Source of the DNA: Sandarakinorhabdus cyanobacteriorum
GTDB lineage: Bacteria; Pseudomonadota; Alphaproteobacteria; Sphingomonadales; Sphingomonadaceae
Assembly (NCBI RefSeq): GCF_002251755.1
Contig: NZ_NOXT01000108.1
Span: forward strand, 1-64,000
Reading direction: 5' to 3'
Length of the DNA: 64,000 bases
The notes below the pieces were generated by a model that made no database searches, was not told where the DNA came from, and worked only from the letters and a program-made list of their open reading frames with translations. Below, one piece after another: positions 50,336 through 58,886 of the stretch. Both the position numbers and the translations under genes were made by a program. Numbering within the stretch: position 1 is the stretch's first letter; every line of letters begins with the position of its first letter.

Positions 50336-51700
50336 ATGATCATCAACCGCCGTGATTTCGGGGCCGGTCTGGCCGCCACCGCTCTCGCCGGCCTGGCCGC
50401 CCGCGCCCAGGCCGCCACCTCCATGCCGATTGCTGGCCATGGCCCACTGCGGCCCGATCCGGCCGGCCTGCTCGATCTGGCGCCCGGTTTTGCCTATCGC
50501 GTGATCGACGCCGCCGGCACGAAGATGGACGATGGCCTGCCCACGCCCGACCGGTTCGACGGCATGGGCGCCTTCCGCCTCGATCGGGATCGCACCATCC
50601 TGGTGCGCAACCACGAACTCCACACCCGCCACGCCCGGGATGGCGCCTTCCCGGCCGGCGGCGGCACCAATCTTGCCGCCTATGACCGGCTGGATGGCAC
50701 GCCGCTACCCGGCGGCACCACCAGCATCGTCTACAACCACCGCACCGGCCAGGTGGAACGCCGCCATCTCAGCCTCGCCGGCACCATCCGCAATTGTGCC
50801 GGCGGCACCACGCCATGGGGCAGCTGGCTCAGCTGCGAGGAGGATGTCAGCCGCGCCGGCCAGTCCGGCCTCGCCCGCGACCATGGCTGGGTGTTCGAAG
50901 TGCCGGCCCGCGCGCGCGGCCTCGTTGATCCCGTGCCGCTCACCGCGCTGGGCCGCTTCAACCACGAGGCCGCCGCCGTCGATCCCGCCACCGGCATCGT
51001 CTATCTCACCGAAGATCGGGCCGACAGCCTGATCTATCGCCTGCTGCCGGCCCGGCGCGGCGATCTCAGGGCCGGTGGCCGCCTGCAGGCGCTGGCGCTG
51101 GCCAGCGGTCTTGCCGACACGCGCAATTTCAGCGGCGCACAGCTGCCGCTGCAGCGGCCCCAGGCGGTGCGCTGGATCGATCTTGATGGTGTCGATTCGC
51201 GTGAGGATGATCTGCGCCTGCGCGGCGCGGCCAAGGGTGCCGCGCTGTTTGCCCGCGGCGAAGGCATTGTCATCGGCGCCGGCCAGATTTTCATCATGTG
51301 CACCAGCGGCGGCCAGGCAAAGCTGGGCCAGATCATGCGCTATCGCCCCTCCCCCCACGAAGGCACGCCCCGCGAAGCCGACGCGCCCGGCCAGCTCGAT
51401 CTGTTAGTGGAATCGCCCCGCGCCGACGTGATGAACTTTGGCGACAACATCACCGTGGGCCCCGGTGGCCATCTGGTGGTGTGCGAGGATCAATATACCG
51501 AGGTGCAGGACAATCACCTGCGCGGCATCACCCCGGCCGGGCAGATCTATGCCATCGGCCGGCTGCGCGCCCAGACCGAACTGGCCGGCGCCTGCTTCAG
51601 CGCCGATGGCCGCACGCTGTTCGTCAATGTCTATGCCCCCGGCAAGACGCTGGCAATCACCGGCCCCTGGGGCCAGGTCAGCACCGCACCGCTCAGCTGA
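50336..51700 (+). CDS. PhoX-family (DUF839) phosphatase-like protein
   Basis: About 454 residues exported by a Tat leader (INRRDFGAGLAATALAGLAARAQA). It has the DUF839/PhoX beta-propeller pattern: PDRFDGMGAFRLDRDRTILVRNHE, NCAGGTTPWGSWLSCEEDVS, LGRFNHEAAAVDPATGIVYLTEDRADSLIYR, DNITVGPGGHLVVCEDQ, GACFSADGRTLFVNVY. PhoX enzymes are calcium/iron-dependent alkaline phosphatases; many DUF839 members are uncharacterised, so the activity is probable rather than sure. It converges on epmB, with 8-base overlap at the 3' ends. Confidence 0.85.
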   Translation: MIINRRDFGAGLAATALAGLAARAQAATSMPIAGHGPLRPDPAGLLDLAPGFAYRVIDAAGTKMDDGLPTPDRFDGMGAFRLDRDRTILVRNHELHTRHARDGAFPAGGGTNLAAYDRLDGTPLPGGTTSIVYNHRTGQVERRHLSLAGTIRNCAGGTTPWGSWLSCEEDVSRAGQSGLARDHGWVFEVPARARGLVDPVPLTALGRFNHEAAAVDPATGIVYLTEDRADSLIYRLLPARRGDLRAGGRLQALALASGLADTRNFSGAQLPLQRPQAVRWIDLDGVDSREDDLRLRGAAKGAALFARGEGIVIGAGQIFIMCTSGGQAKLGQIMRYRPSPHEGTPREADAPGQLDLLVESPRADVMNFGDNITVGPGGHLVVCEDQYTEVQDNHLRGITPAGQIYAIGRLRAQTELAGACFSADGRTLFVNVYAPGKTLAITGPWGQVSTAPLS

Positions 51701-52703
51701 GGTCGGCCAGCGGGGTCTTGGCCGTCCGCCCCGGCACCTCGCGCACAAAGCGCGGCACCAGATAGCCGGGCAACATCCCGCGCAGTTCGGCCTCGATCAA
51801 CCGCGCCCGGCCCTCGTCCACATCGAAATGCGCCGCGCCGTCCACCGGATCGGTCAAGTGCATGTAATAAGGCAGCATGCCGGCGGCAAAGATCCGCCGG
51901 GCGTGGGCGGCGATGGTGGCGGCATCGTCATTGACCCCGGCCAGCAGCACGGACTGGTTGAGCAGCGTCACCCCCGCCGCCCGCAGCCGGCCGAGCGCGG
52001 CCGCCACATCGGCGGAAATCTCATTGGCATGATTGCTGTGCGCCACGATCACCACGGCCAGCCGCGTGCCGGTCAACAGCCGGATCAGCGCCGGCGTCAC
52101 CCGATCCGGAATGGTCATCAGCGTGCGGCTGTGCAGGCGCAGCGTCCCGACATGCGGCACGGCGGCAATCGCCGTCACCAGCCCGTCCAGCCGCGCATCG
52201 TTCAGCGACAGCGGGTCCCCGCCCGACAGGATCACCTCCTCGATGGCCGGATCGGCGGCGATGGCGGCCAGTGCCTCGGCCTCGCCAGCGCGGGTCAGCA
52301 TCGCGGCGCCATAATCATAATGGCGGCGGAAACAGTAACGGCAATGGATGGCGCAGGCGCCCGATGCGATCATCAGCGCCCGGCTGCGATATTTGCGCAG
52401 CAGGCCCGGTGCCGCACGATAATCAGCCTCTTCCAGCGGGTCGGTCAGCCGGCCAGGCTGCGGCAGCGCCTCCTCTCCGCGTGCCAGCACCTGCCGCAGC
52501 AACGGGTCACCCGGGTCGCCGCGCCGGATCAGGCTGCGGAAATGCGGCGGTGCCGAAACCGGGAAATCGGGCGCAGCCAGCACGCCGGCCGGGAAATCCG
52601 CAGCCGAAAGCCCCACTTCGGCCAACAGATCGGCCGTGCTGATCCGCGCCGCCCGCTGCTGCGCCTGCCAATCGGTCCAGATCTGCTGCGGATGCGCGTT
52701 CAT
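51693..52703 (-). CDS. epmB: EF-P beta-lysylation protein EpmB (lysine 2,3-aminomutase-like)
   Basis: A 336-residue radical SAM enzyme. The [4Fe-4S] motif is CAIHCRYC (CxxxCxxC) in RALMIASGACAIHCRYCFRRHYDYG. SGGDPLSLND is the SAM-binding GGE-like motif. RLHSRTLMTIPDRVT and LLNQSVLLAGVNDD are typical of lysine 2,3-aminomutases. The N-terminal LTDPLEEADYRAAPGLLRKY fits EpmB, which isomerises lysine to (R)-beta-lysine for EF-P. Neither epmA nor efp is adjacent. A terminator and tRNA lie just upstream, so its promoter must overlap them or it is read through from the tRNA. Confidence 0.85.
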   Translation of the reverse strand: MNAHPQQIWTDWQAQQRAARISTADLLAEVGLSAADFPAGVLAAPDFPVSAPPHFRSLIRRGDPGDPLLRQVLARGEEALPQPGRLTDPLEEADYRAAPGLLRKYRSRALMIASGACAIHCRYCFRRHYDYGAAMLTRAGEAEALAAIAADPAIEEVILSGGDPLSLNDARLDGLVTAIAAVPHVGTLRLHSRTLMTIPDRVTPALIRLLTGTRLAVVIVAHSNHANEISADVAAALGRLRAAGVTLLNQSVLLAGVNDDAATIAAHARRIFAAGMLPYYMHLTDPVDGAAHFDVDEGRARLIEAELRGMLPGYLVPRFVREVPGRTAKTPLADLS

Positions 52704-52720
52704 CAGTCGGGCCCTGAAAC

Positions 52721-52749
52721 AAGAAACCCCGCAGCCAGTGCTGCGGGGT
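52721..52749 (-). terminator. Rho-independent terminator after tRNA-Val
   Basis: On the minus strand ACCCCGCAG-CACTGG-CTGCGGGGT (52726-52749) forms a 9-bp stem followed by TTCTTGTTTC. It lies 13 bases beyond the tRNA 3' end and 18 bases upstream of the epmB start. Confidence 0.75.
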
Positions 52750-52761
52750 CTTGGGGGAACA

Positions 52762-52836
52762 TGGTGGGCGCGACAGGGATTGAACCTGTGACCCCTGCCG
52801 TGTGAAAGCAGTGCTCTACCGCTGAGCTACGCGCCC
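52762..52836 (-). tRNA. tRNA-Val (anticodon CAC)
   Basis: A 75-nt cloverleaf on the minus strand. The acceptor GGGCGCG pairs with CGCGCCC, the D arm is GCTCAGCGGTAGAGC, the anticodon arm CTGCT-TTCACAC-GGCAG places CAC at positions 34-36, and the T arm is CAGG-TTCAATC-CCTG. CCA is encoded. It reads the GTG valine codon. It sits between lon and epmB. Confidence 0.93.
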
Positions 52837-52915
52837 GATGTTCCGCGTGCGGAGCGGCCGATTAGGCGAGATGGCGGGCGCTGTAAAGCCCCAGCATCAC
52901 GCCCAATCAACAAAA

Positions 52916-55303
52916 TCAGTGCCGCACCGCCGGTTCGGCCGCCACCGCCGCTGCCGGCTGCACCGCCTTCTCGTCGGCCTCCGTCCATTCGATCGGCACC
53001 AGCGGCTGGGTCAGCGCCAGCGCCAGCACTTCATCGACATGGGCCACGGGCACGATCTTCAGCCCCTGCTTCACATTTTCGGGGATGTCGGCCAGGTCCT
53101 TCTCATTCTCGGCCGGGATCAGCACGGTGGTGATGCCGCCACGCAGCGCCGCCAGCAACTTCTCCTTCAGGCCGCCGATCGGCAGCACCCGGCCGCGCAG
53201 CGTCACCTCGCCGGTCATCGCCACGTCGCGCTTCACCGCCACACCGGTCAGGGTGGAAATGATCGCCGTCACCATGGCGATGCCGGCCGACGGGCCATCC
53301 TTGGGCGTCGCGCCTTCCGGCACGTGCACATGGATGTCCTTCTTCTCGAACAGGCTGGGCTTGATGCCATAATGGGTGGCCCGCGCCCGCACGAAGGACA
53401 GCGCCGCCGAAATCGATTCGGTCATCACGCTGCCCAGCTTGCCGGTCGTCTTGATATTGCCCTTGCCGGGGCTGGTCACCGCCTCGATGGTCAACAAATC
53501 GCCGCCCACCTCGGTCCAGGCCAGGCCGGTCACCGCACCAATCTGATCCTCGCTGTCAGCCAGGCCAAAGCGGAACTTGCGCACCCCGGCAAACTCGGCG
53601 AGGTTTTCGGAGGTCACGGTCACGCTCGTGTCCTTGCCCTCCAGGATGCGGCGCAGCGCCTTCCGCGCCAGCTTGGCAATCTCGCGCTCCAGCTTCCGCA
53701 CCCCGGCCTCGCGCGTGTAATAACGGATGAGGTCGCGAATGGCCTCATCAGCCACGGCAAACTCGTCCTTCTTCAGGCCGTGCGCATCATACTGCTTCTC
53801 GATCAGGTGGCGCTTGGCGATCTCCACCTTCTCATCCTCGGTGTAACCCGAAAGGCTGATGATCTCCATGCGGTCCAGCAGGGGCTGGGGCATGTTGTAA
53901 CTGTTGGCCGTGGTCACGAACATCACGTCCGACAGGTCGTAATCGACCTCCAGATAATGGTCGTTGAACGCCTTGTTCTGTTCCGGATCCAGCACCTCCA
54001 GCAGGGCCGAGGCCGGATCGCCGCGGAAATCCTGGCCCAGCTTGTCAATCTCATCCAGCAGGAACAACGGGTTGGACGTGCCGGCTTTCTTCAGATTCTG
54101 GATCACCTTGCCCGGCATCGAACCGATATAGGTGCGGCGGTGGCCCCGGATCTCGGCCTCGTCGCGCACGCCGCCCAGGCTGTGGCGGATGAACTCGCGC
54201 CCCGTCGCCTTGGCAATGCTGCGCCCCAGGCTGGTCTTGCCCACGCCGGGCGGGCCGACGAGGCACAGGATCGGCCCCTTCAGCTTGTTGGTGCGCGCCT
54301 GCACGGCCAGATATTCGACAATCCGGTCCTTCACCTTTTCCAGGCCATAATGATCGGCGTCCAGCACCGTCTGCGCCGCCACAATGTCCTTCTTGATCTT
54401 CGATTTCTTGCCCCACGGCAGGCCCAGCAGCGTGTCGAGATAATTGCGCACCACCGTGGCTTCCGCCGATTGCGGCGCCATCGCCTTGAACTTCTTCAGC
54501 TCGGCCAGCGCCTTCTCGCGCGCTTCCTTGGAAAGTTTGGTCTTCTTGATCTTCTCCTCGAACTCGGCGGCTTCGTCCTTCTCGTCCTCCTCGCCCAGTT
54601 CGCGCTGAATGGCCTTCATCTGCTCATTCAGATAATATTCGCGCTGCGTCTTCTCCATCTGCTTCTTGACGCGCGTGCGGATCTTCTTCTCCACCTGCAG
54701 CACGCCCAGCTCGCCCTCCATGAAGGCAAAGATCTTCTCCAGCCGCGTGCCCACATCGGGCTCGGCCAGCAGGCTCTGCTTGTCGGCAATCTTCAGGCCC
54801 AGATTGGCCGCCACCGTGTCGGCAAAGCGCGCCGGCTCCTCGATGGCGCTGATCTGGTTGGAAATTTCCGGCGCCACCTTGCGGTTCAGCTTCAAATATT
54901 GCTCGAACTGCTTCTGGGCCGAACGCAGCAGCGCCGAAACCTCGCTCTCGTCGCGCAGCACATCGGCACGCTCCGCCACCTCGGCCACCAGATGGTCGCC
55001 GCTGGCATCCAGCGCCACCAGCCCGGCGCGGCTCTGGCCTTCCACCAGCACCTTCACCGTGCCATCGGGCAGCTTCAGCAGCTGCAGCACCGTGGCGATG
55101 GTGCCCACATCATAGAGCTGGTCGGCACCGGGATCCTCGTCACCCGGGTTCTTCTGGCTCAACAGGAACACCATCTTGCCATCCTGCATGGCGGCTTCCA
55201 GGGCGCTCACCGATTTCTCGCGGCCAACAAACAGCGGCACGATCATTTGCGGAAACACCACGATGTCGCGCAGGGGCAAGACGGGCAGGGTCTGATTGGT
55301 CAT
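52916..55303 (-). CDS. lon: ATP-dependent Lon protease
   Basis: A 795-residue LonA: N-terminal substrate domain ([26 protein letters not shown]), coiled coil with [20 protein letters not shown]+ module with [20 protein letters not shown] and [30 protein letters not shown], and a C-terminal Ser-Lys protease with [11 protein letters not shown] (Ser) and [14 protein letters not shown] (Lys). It degrades misfolded and regulatory proteins. The start MTNQTL at 55303 is standard; a 12-residue extension is rejected. A possible heat-shock promoter lies upstream. Confidence 0.96.
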   Translation of the reverse strand: MTNQTLPVLPLRDIVVFPQMIVPLFVGREKSVSALEAAMQDGKMVFLLSQKNPGDEDPGADQLYDVGTIATVLQLLKLPDGTVKVLVEGQSRAGLVALDASGDHLVAEVAERADVLRDESEVSALLRSAQKQFEQYLKLNRKVAPEISNQISAIEEPARFADTVAANLGLKIADKQSLLAEPDVGTRLEKIFAFMEGELGVLQVEKKIRTRVKKQMEKTQREYYLNEQMKAIQRELGEEDEKDEAAEFEEKIKKTKLSKEAREKALAELKKFKAMAPQSAEATVVRNYLDTLLGLPWGKKSKIKKDIVAAQTVLDADHYGLEKVKDRIVEYLAVQARTNKLKGPILCLVGPPGVGKTSLGRSIAKATGREFIRHSLGGVRDEAEIRGHRRTYIGSMPGKVIQNLKKAGTSNPLFLLDEIDKLGQDFRGDPASALLEVLDPEQNKAFNDHYLEVDYDLSDVMFVTTANSYNMPQPLLDRMEIISLSGYTEDEKVEIAKRHLIEKQYDAHGLKKDEFAVADEAIRDLIRYYTREAGVRKLEREIAKLARKALRRILEGKDTSVTVTSENLAEFAGVRKFRFGLADSEDQIGAVTGLAWTEVGGDLLTIEAVTSPGKGNIKTTGKLGSVMTESISAALSFVRARATHYGIKPSLFEKKDIHVHVPEGATPKDGPSAGIAMVTAIISTLTGVAVKRDVAMTGEVTLRGRVLPIGGLKEKLLAALRGGITTVLIPAENEKDLADIPENVKQGLKIVPVAHVDEVLALALTQPLVPIEWTEADEKAVQPAAAVAAEPAVRH

Positions 55304-55345
55304 GTTCACTCCACTGGGGCCGCACACGCCGCCCCGCATCGCCTC

Positions 55346-55376
55346 CCGATATGGGAAGGCCGGGGCCCGGCTGCAA
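55346..55376 (-). promoter_or_regulatory. Possible RpoH-type promoter of lon
   Basis: On the minus strand an ATTG box is followed about 17 bases later by CCCATATC, roughly 45 bases upstream of the lon start. This partly fits the alphaproteobacterial sigma-32 pattern (CTTG, then CyTATnT). Match by eye with mismatches; lon is commonly under heat-shock control. Confidence 0.3.
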
Positions 55377-55440
55377 TGGCAGAATCAGCGCAGGCCCGGT
55401 TGTGATGATGCAAGAGCCATGCCGGCCCGGCCAGTGGCAA

Positions 55441-56631
55441 TCAGCCCTTGACGGCGCCCGCCGCCACCAGGGCGGCAATGGCGGCATCATCATAACCCAG
55501 GGCGGCAAGCGTCTGCCGGCTGTGCTGCCCCAGATGTGGGGCCGGGCCCAGCGGGTCCAGCGGCGCCCCAAAACGCGCCGGCGCGCGGGCCTGCCGCACC
55601 CGGCCCACCGCGTCATCATGCGCCACCTCGATGCAGATGCGGTTGTGCCGCACCTGGGCATCATCGGGCACATCCTCCAGCCGCACCACCGGCCCACCCA
55701 CCGCGCCATGGGCGACGAATCCGGCCATCAGCTCGGCCCGGGTGCGCCGGGCAATCTCGGCCGAAACCTGCGGCGCCCATTCGCGCTGGTGCTTGATGCG
55801 GCCGGCGGTGGTGGCAAAGCGCGGGTCTTCGGCCAGATCATCGCGGCCAAGGCTGCGGGTCAGCGCCACGAACTCGGCGGTCTGCAGCGCGCCGATCGCC
55901 ACCTGGCCATCGGCCGCCTTCCACAACCGCATCTGCGCGCCATATTCGGGCCAGCGTTCCGGCGCGTCGTCCAGAAAGGCATTGTTGTACATGCCGTCGG
56001 GCCAGTTGAAGGCGATGGCGGCATCCAGCATCGCCACCTCCACCCGCTCACCCGCAGCGTCCGGCCCGCCGCGCTCCCGCCGCAGCAGCGCCGCGGTGAT
56101 CGCCTGCGCCGCCGTCAACGCCGTCACCTTGTCTGCCACCAGGTGGCGCACCAGGCCGGGCGTGCCCTCCTTGTCGACCTGGCTTGCCGCAATGCCCGAC
56201 ACCGCCTGGATGACAGGATCATAGACGCGCACATTCTGATACGGCCCATCCGGGCCAAAACCGGTGATACTGCAATAGATGATGCGCGGATTGAGCGTGC
56301 GGATATGCGCCCAGCCCAGGCCGAGCCGCTCCATCACGCCGGGCCGGAAATTCTCGATCAGCACATCGGCGGTGGCGATCAACCGTTCCAGCACAGCCAC
56401 CCCATCGGCGGATTTCAGATCGAGGCAAAGGCCCTGCTTGCCGCGGTTGACGGCAATGAACATGCTGGAAAGATCGCCCTTTTTTGGTCCCAGCGTGCGC
56501 ACCGGATCGCCGCCGGGGCTTTCCACCTTGATCACCTCGGCGCCCTGATCGGCCAGCATCGTCGCCGCCATCGGGCCGGAGACAATCTGCGAGCAATCAA
56601 CAATGCGATAGCCTGCCAGCGGTCCGCTCAT
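55441..56631 (-). CDS. CaiB/BaiF (family III) CoA-transferase
   Basis: A 396-residue family III CoA-transferase. The N-terminal Rossmann-like half has YRIVDCSQIVSGPMAATMLADQGAEVIKVESPGGDPVRTLGP, then LCLDLKSADG, ENFRPGVMERLGLGWA and ITGFGPDGPYQNVRVYDPVIQAVSGI, where the Asp in VYDPVIQA is the expected acyl-anhydride nucleophile. It moves CoA between organic acids; the acid is unknown. It lies nine bases downstream of an MHS-type transporter, which suggests uptake followed by CoA activation of the same acid. Confidence 0.88.
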   Translation of the reverse strand: MSGPLAGYRIVDCSQIVSGPMAATMLADQGAEVIKVESPGGDPVRTLGPKKGDLSSMFIAVNRGKQGLCLDLKSADGVAVLERLIATADVLIENFRPGVMERLGLGWAHIRTLNPRIIYCSITGFGPDGPYQNVRVYDPVIQAVSGIAASQVDKEGTPGLVRHLVADKVTALTAAQAITAALLRRERGGPDAAGERVEVAMLDAAIAFNWPDGMYNNAFLDDAPERWPEYGAQMRLWKAADGQVAIGALQTAEFVALTRSLGRDDLAEDPRFATTAGRIKHQREWAPQVSAEIARRTRAELMAGFVAHGAVGGPVVRLEDVPDDAQVRHNRICIEVAHDDAVGRVRQARAPARFGAPLDPLGPAPHLGQHSRQTLAALGYDDAAIAALVAAGAVKG

Positions 56632-56640
56632 CGGTGCACC

Positions 56641-58224
56641 TCAATCGTGGATGTTGATGCCGCGCGTATCCTTCAGGAACAGCAGCATCACGATCAGGCC
56701 CACCACCACCACCGCAATCGTGTACCACAGGCCGGCAAACACATCGCCCGTGGACACGACGATATATTGCGAGACCACCGGCAGAAACCCGCCGAAATAG
56801 CCGGTGCCGATGTGATAGGGCACCGACATCGAGGTATAGCGCACCCGCGCCGGGAACATTTCCACCAACAGCGCCGCAATCGGCGCATAGGTCCAGCCGC
56901 TCAAAAGCCCGATCGCCATCACCGCCAACAGCAATTGCCAGGCCACGATCCGATCGGGATCGGCCTTTTCCGGCCAGCCGGCGGCGTTCAGCGCCGCGCC
57001 CCACCTGTCCTTGTCAAAACCTTCGAGATGCGCGCCGGCCACGTTCAGCGCCAGCACATCGGCATCGCGTTTCTGATAGGAAACGCCGCGCTTGGTCAGC
57101 CATTCCAGCGCCTTGCCGCACTCGGCCTCCTGCTTCAGGAAGATGTTGTATTCGCACGCCGGCAGATCGACCGTCACCGGCGCCGTCGCCATGGCTTCCG
57201 AAAGCGCCGGATTGGCGCCCTTGGCCATCAGGTTGAAGATCGGGAACAGCGCCACCAGCGTCAGCGCAAAGCCCACGCTGAGCACCTGCTTGCGGCCGAA
57301 ACGATCCGAAAGCCCGCCAAACCACACATAGGCCGGCGCTGAGACCGCCACGCCCACCGCCAGATAGAGCAGCGCCTCCGTTTCCGGCAGGCGCGCGGTG
57401 TTCTGCAGGAAATAAAGCGTGCCGAACTGGCTGGTGTAGAAAATCACCGTGAACCCGGCCGACACCGCCAGCGCCACCAGCAGCCGCCCCTTGTTGCCCG
57501 GCGCCTGCAGTGCATCCTTGAACGGGTTGGCCGATGTGGTGCCCGCCGATTTCATCTTCTGAAACACCGGGCTTTCCGACAATTTCATCCGCACCCAGAT
57601 CGAAATGCCAAGCAGCAGCAGCGACACCAGGAACGGCACGCGCCAGCCCCAGGCGGCAAATTCCGCCTCCGGAATGATGGCCTTGGTGGAGAGCACCACC
57701 GCCAGGGTGAGCATGAAGCCGCCGGCCGCCGCCGCCTGGATCCAGCTGGTATAGGCGCCGCGCTTGCCCTTGGGCGCATGCTCCGCCACGTAAATCGCAG
57801 CGCCGCCATATTCGCCGCCCAGCGCCAGGCCCTGCAAGGTGCGCAGGGTGAGCAGCAGGATCGGCGCCATGATCCCGGCCTGTTCAAAGGTCGGCAACAG
57901 GCCGATGCAGGCCGTCGCCCCGCCCATCATGGCAATGGTGATCAGGAAGGTATATTTGCGCCCGACCTTGTCGCCAAACCAGCCGAACACCAGCGCGCCC
58001 AGCGGCCGGAAGAAAAAGCCGATGGCAAAGGCGAACAGGCTGAACAGCAATTCGGTGGTGGGGTTGCCGGTGGCAAAGAAGAGCTTGCCAAGCAGGCTGG
58101 CGAGGATGCCGTAGAGGAAAAAATCATACCATTCGAACACGGTGCCCAGGCTGGATGCCACGATCACCAACCGATCCCGCTTCGGGTCGATCACATCGTC
58201 GATGGTCTCGTCTGAACCGCTCAA
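56641..58224 (-). CDS. MHS-family MFS transporter
   Basis: A 527-residue proton-coupled organic acid or osmolyte transporter of the metabolite:H+ symporter family. TVFEWYDFFLYGILASLLGKLFF is the TM1 signature. GWFGDKVGRKYTFLITI is the loop 2-3 motif and LQGLALGGEYGGAAIYVAEHAPKGKRG the TM4-5 signature. A soluble insert of about 75 residues with Cys, Lys and Glu (CEYNIFLKQEAECGKALEWLTK and onward) splits the second half before the last two helices. The start is TTG 58224; no better start lies inside the conserved region. It is cotranscribed with the CoA-transferase gene. Confidence 0.82.
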   Translation of the reverse strand: MSGSDETIDDVIDPKRDRLVIVASSLGTVFEWYDFFLYGILASLLGKLFFATGNPTTELLFSLFAFAIGFFFRPLGALVFGWFGDKVGRKYTFLITIAMMGGATACIGLLPTFEQAGIMAPILLLTLRTLQGLALGGEYGGAAIYVAEHAPKGKRGAYTSWIQAAAAGGFMLTLAVVLSTKAIIPEAEFAAWGWRVPFLVSLLLLGISIWVRMKLSESPVFQKMKSAGTTSANPFKDALQAPGNKGRLLVALAVSAGFTVIFYTSQFGTLYFLQNTARLPETEALLYLAVGVAVSAPAYVWFGGLSDRFGRKQVLSVGFALTLVALFPIFNLMAKGANPALSEAMATAPVTVDLPACEYNIFLKQEAECGKALEWLTKRGVSYQKRDADVLALNVAGAHLEGFDKDRWGAALNAAGWPEKADPDRIVAWQLLLAVMAIGLLSGWTYAPIAALLVEMFPARVRYTSMSVPYHIGTGYFGGFLPVVSQYIVVSTGDVFAGLWYTIAVVVVGLIVMLLFLKDTRGINIHD

Positions 58225-58329
58225 GCCCCGGCCTCCCCGCCTGTTCCCTTGCCTTTCCGCATAGCGGAAGCGGCGGGCGTTGCAATGGGGTGCGGCGGCG
58301 GGTAAACCCGTCGGGAATTTCACCGATCC

Positions 58330-58698
58330 TCAGGCGTCAGGATCAAATGTCTTTCCGATCTTCACTTCGATAAGCTTGACTTCGGCCAAATCTGCATGCT
58401 CGGTCGGGTTATTGAAATTGATGAACGAAAACTGGCCGTTCACCAGTACAATCTTTCCCTTCAGATTTGACATCGGAGACGTGGCGTGGATCGTGAAACG
58501 GGCGAGCAATACTTCCCCAGGGGCGAGTGTAAGCCGCAACTCGTCAAGATGCACTGATTTGCGCCGCCGCACATGATAACCGATTATCTCTCTTCCGCCA
58601 TCAAGGCGATAAATTCTGTTGATCAAATTGACCCGCTGTTCTAACCTTTGGCGTGTAACCTCGAGCAACTGCGGTAATAATGGCTCTTTCAAAATCAT
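58330..58698 (-). CDS. Hypothetical protein in a low-GC patch
   Basis: A 122-residue soluble protein I do not recognise. The N-terminus is helical (LLPQLLEVTRQRLEQRVNLINRIYRL). The C-terminal part is beta-rich (APGEVLLARFTIHATSPMSNLKGKIVLVNGQFSFINF). By hand count the DNA is about 38-48% G+C, against roughly two thirds for neighbours, with AAA/ATT/TTT codons that neighbours avoid. This points to recent acquisition. It overlaps a short second frame at 58601-58750 that could be its true 5' part if a frameshift occurred. Confidence that it is expressed is moderate. Confidence 0.5.
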   Translation of the reverse strand: MILKEPLLPQLLEVTRQRLEQRVNLINRIYRLDGGREIIGYHVRRRKSVHLDELRLTLAPGEVLLARFTIHATSPMSNLKGKIVLVNGQFSFINFNNPTEHADLAEVKLIEVKIGKTFDPDA

Positions 58699-58750
58699 TA
58701 TATTCCGTTGTGTATCCGCGTATCAAATTCAAAAGCGCCTTGAACATCAT
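58601..58750 (-). CDS. Putative 49-residue small protein overlapping the ORFan
   Basis: Reads MMFKALLNLIRGYTTEYNDF and continues to NLSP. ATG 58750 is preceded by AAGGAACAG, a strong Shine-Dalgarno for this low-GC patch. It overlaps the 122-residue ORF by about 98 bases in another frame. It could be a small translated ORF coupled to the next, or the 5' half of a gene broken by a frameshift. No homology is recognised. Confidence 0.35.
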   Translation of the reverse strand: MMFKALLNLIRGYTTEYNDFERAIITAVARGYTPKVRTAGQFDQQNLSP

Positions 58751-58886
58751 CTGTTCCTTATGAAAGGCTCTCGACAACTGGCAATTTGCTATCATGTCAA
58801 TGAGCCACAGGGCGCACAACCGATTTTGTAGCCGAGATGGCATGGCGATTGACGCGGTTGGAGTCTGCCGTACATTGGAAACGGTT

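Noticed and set aside
52838-55405. 855-codon forward frame
   Set aside because: Antisense to lon along its whole length; His/Arg/Gln-rich shadow composition.
55351-57342. 663-codon forward frame
   Set aside because: Antisense to the CoA-transferase and MFS genes, which have intact family motifs.
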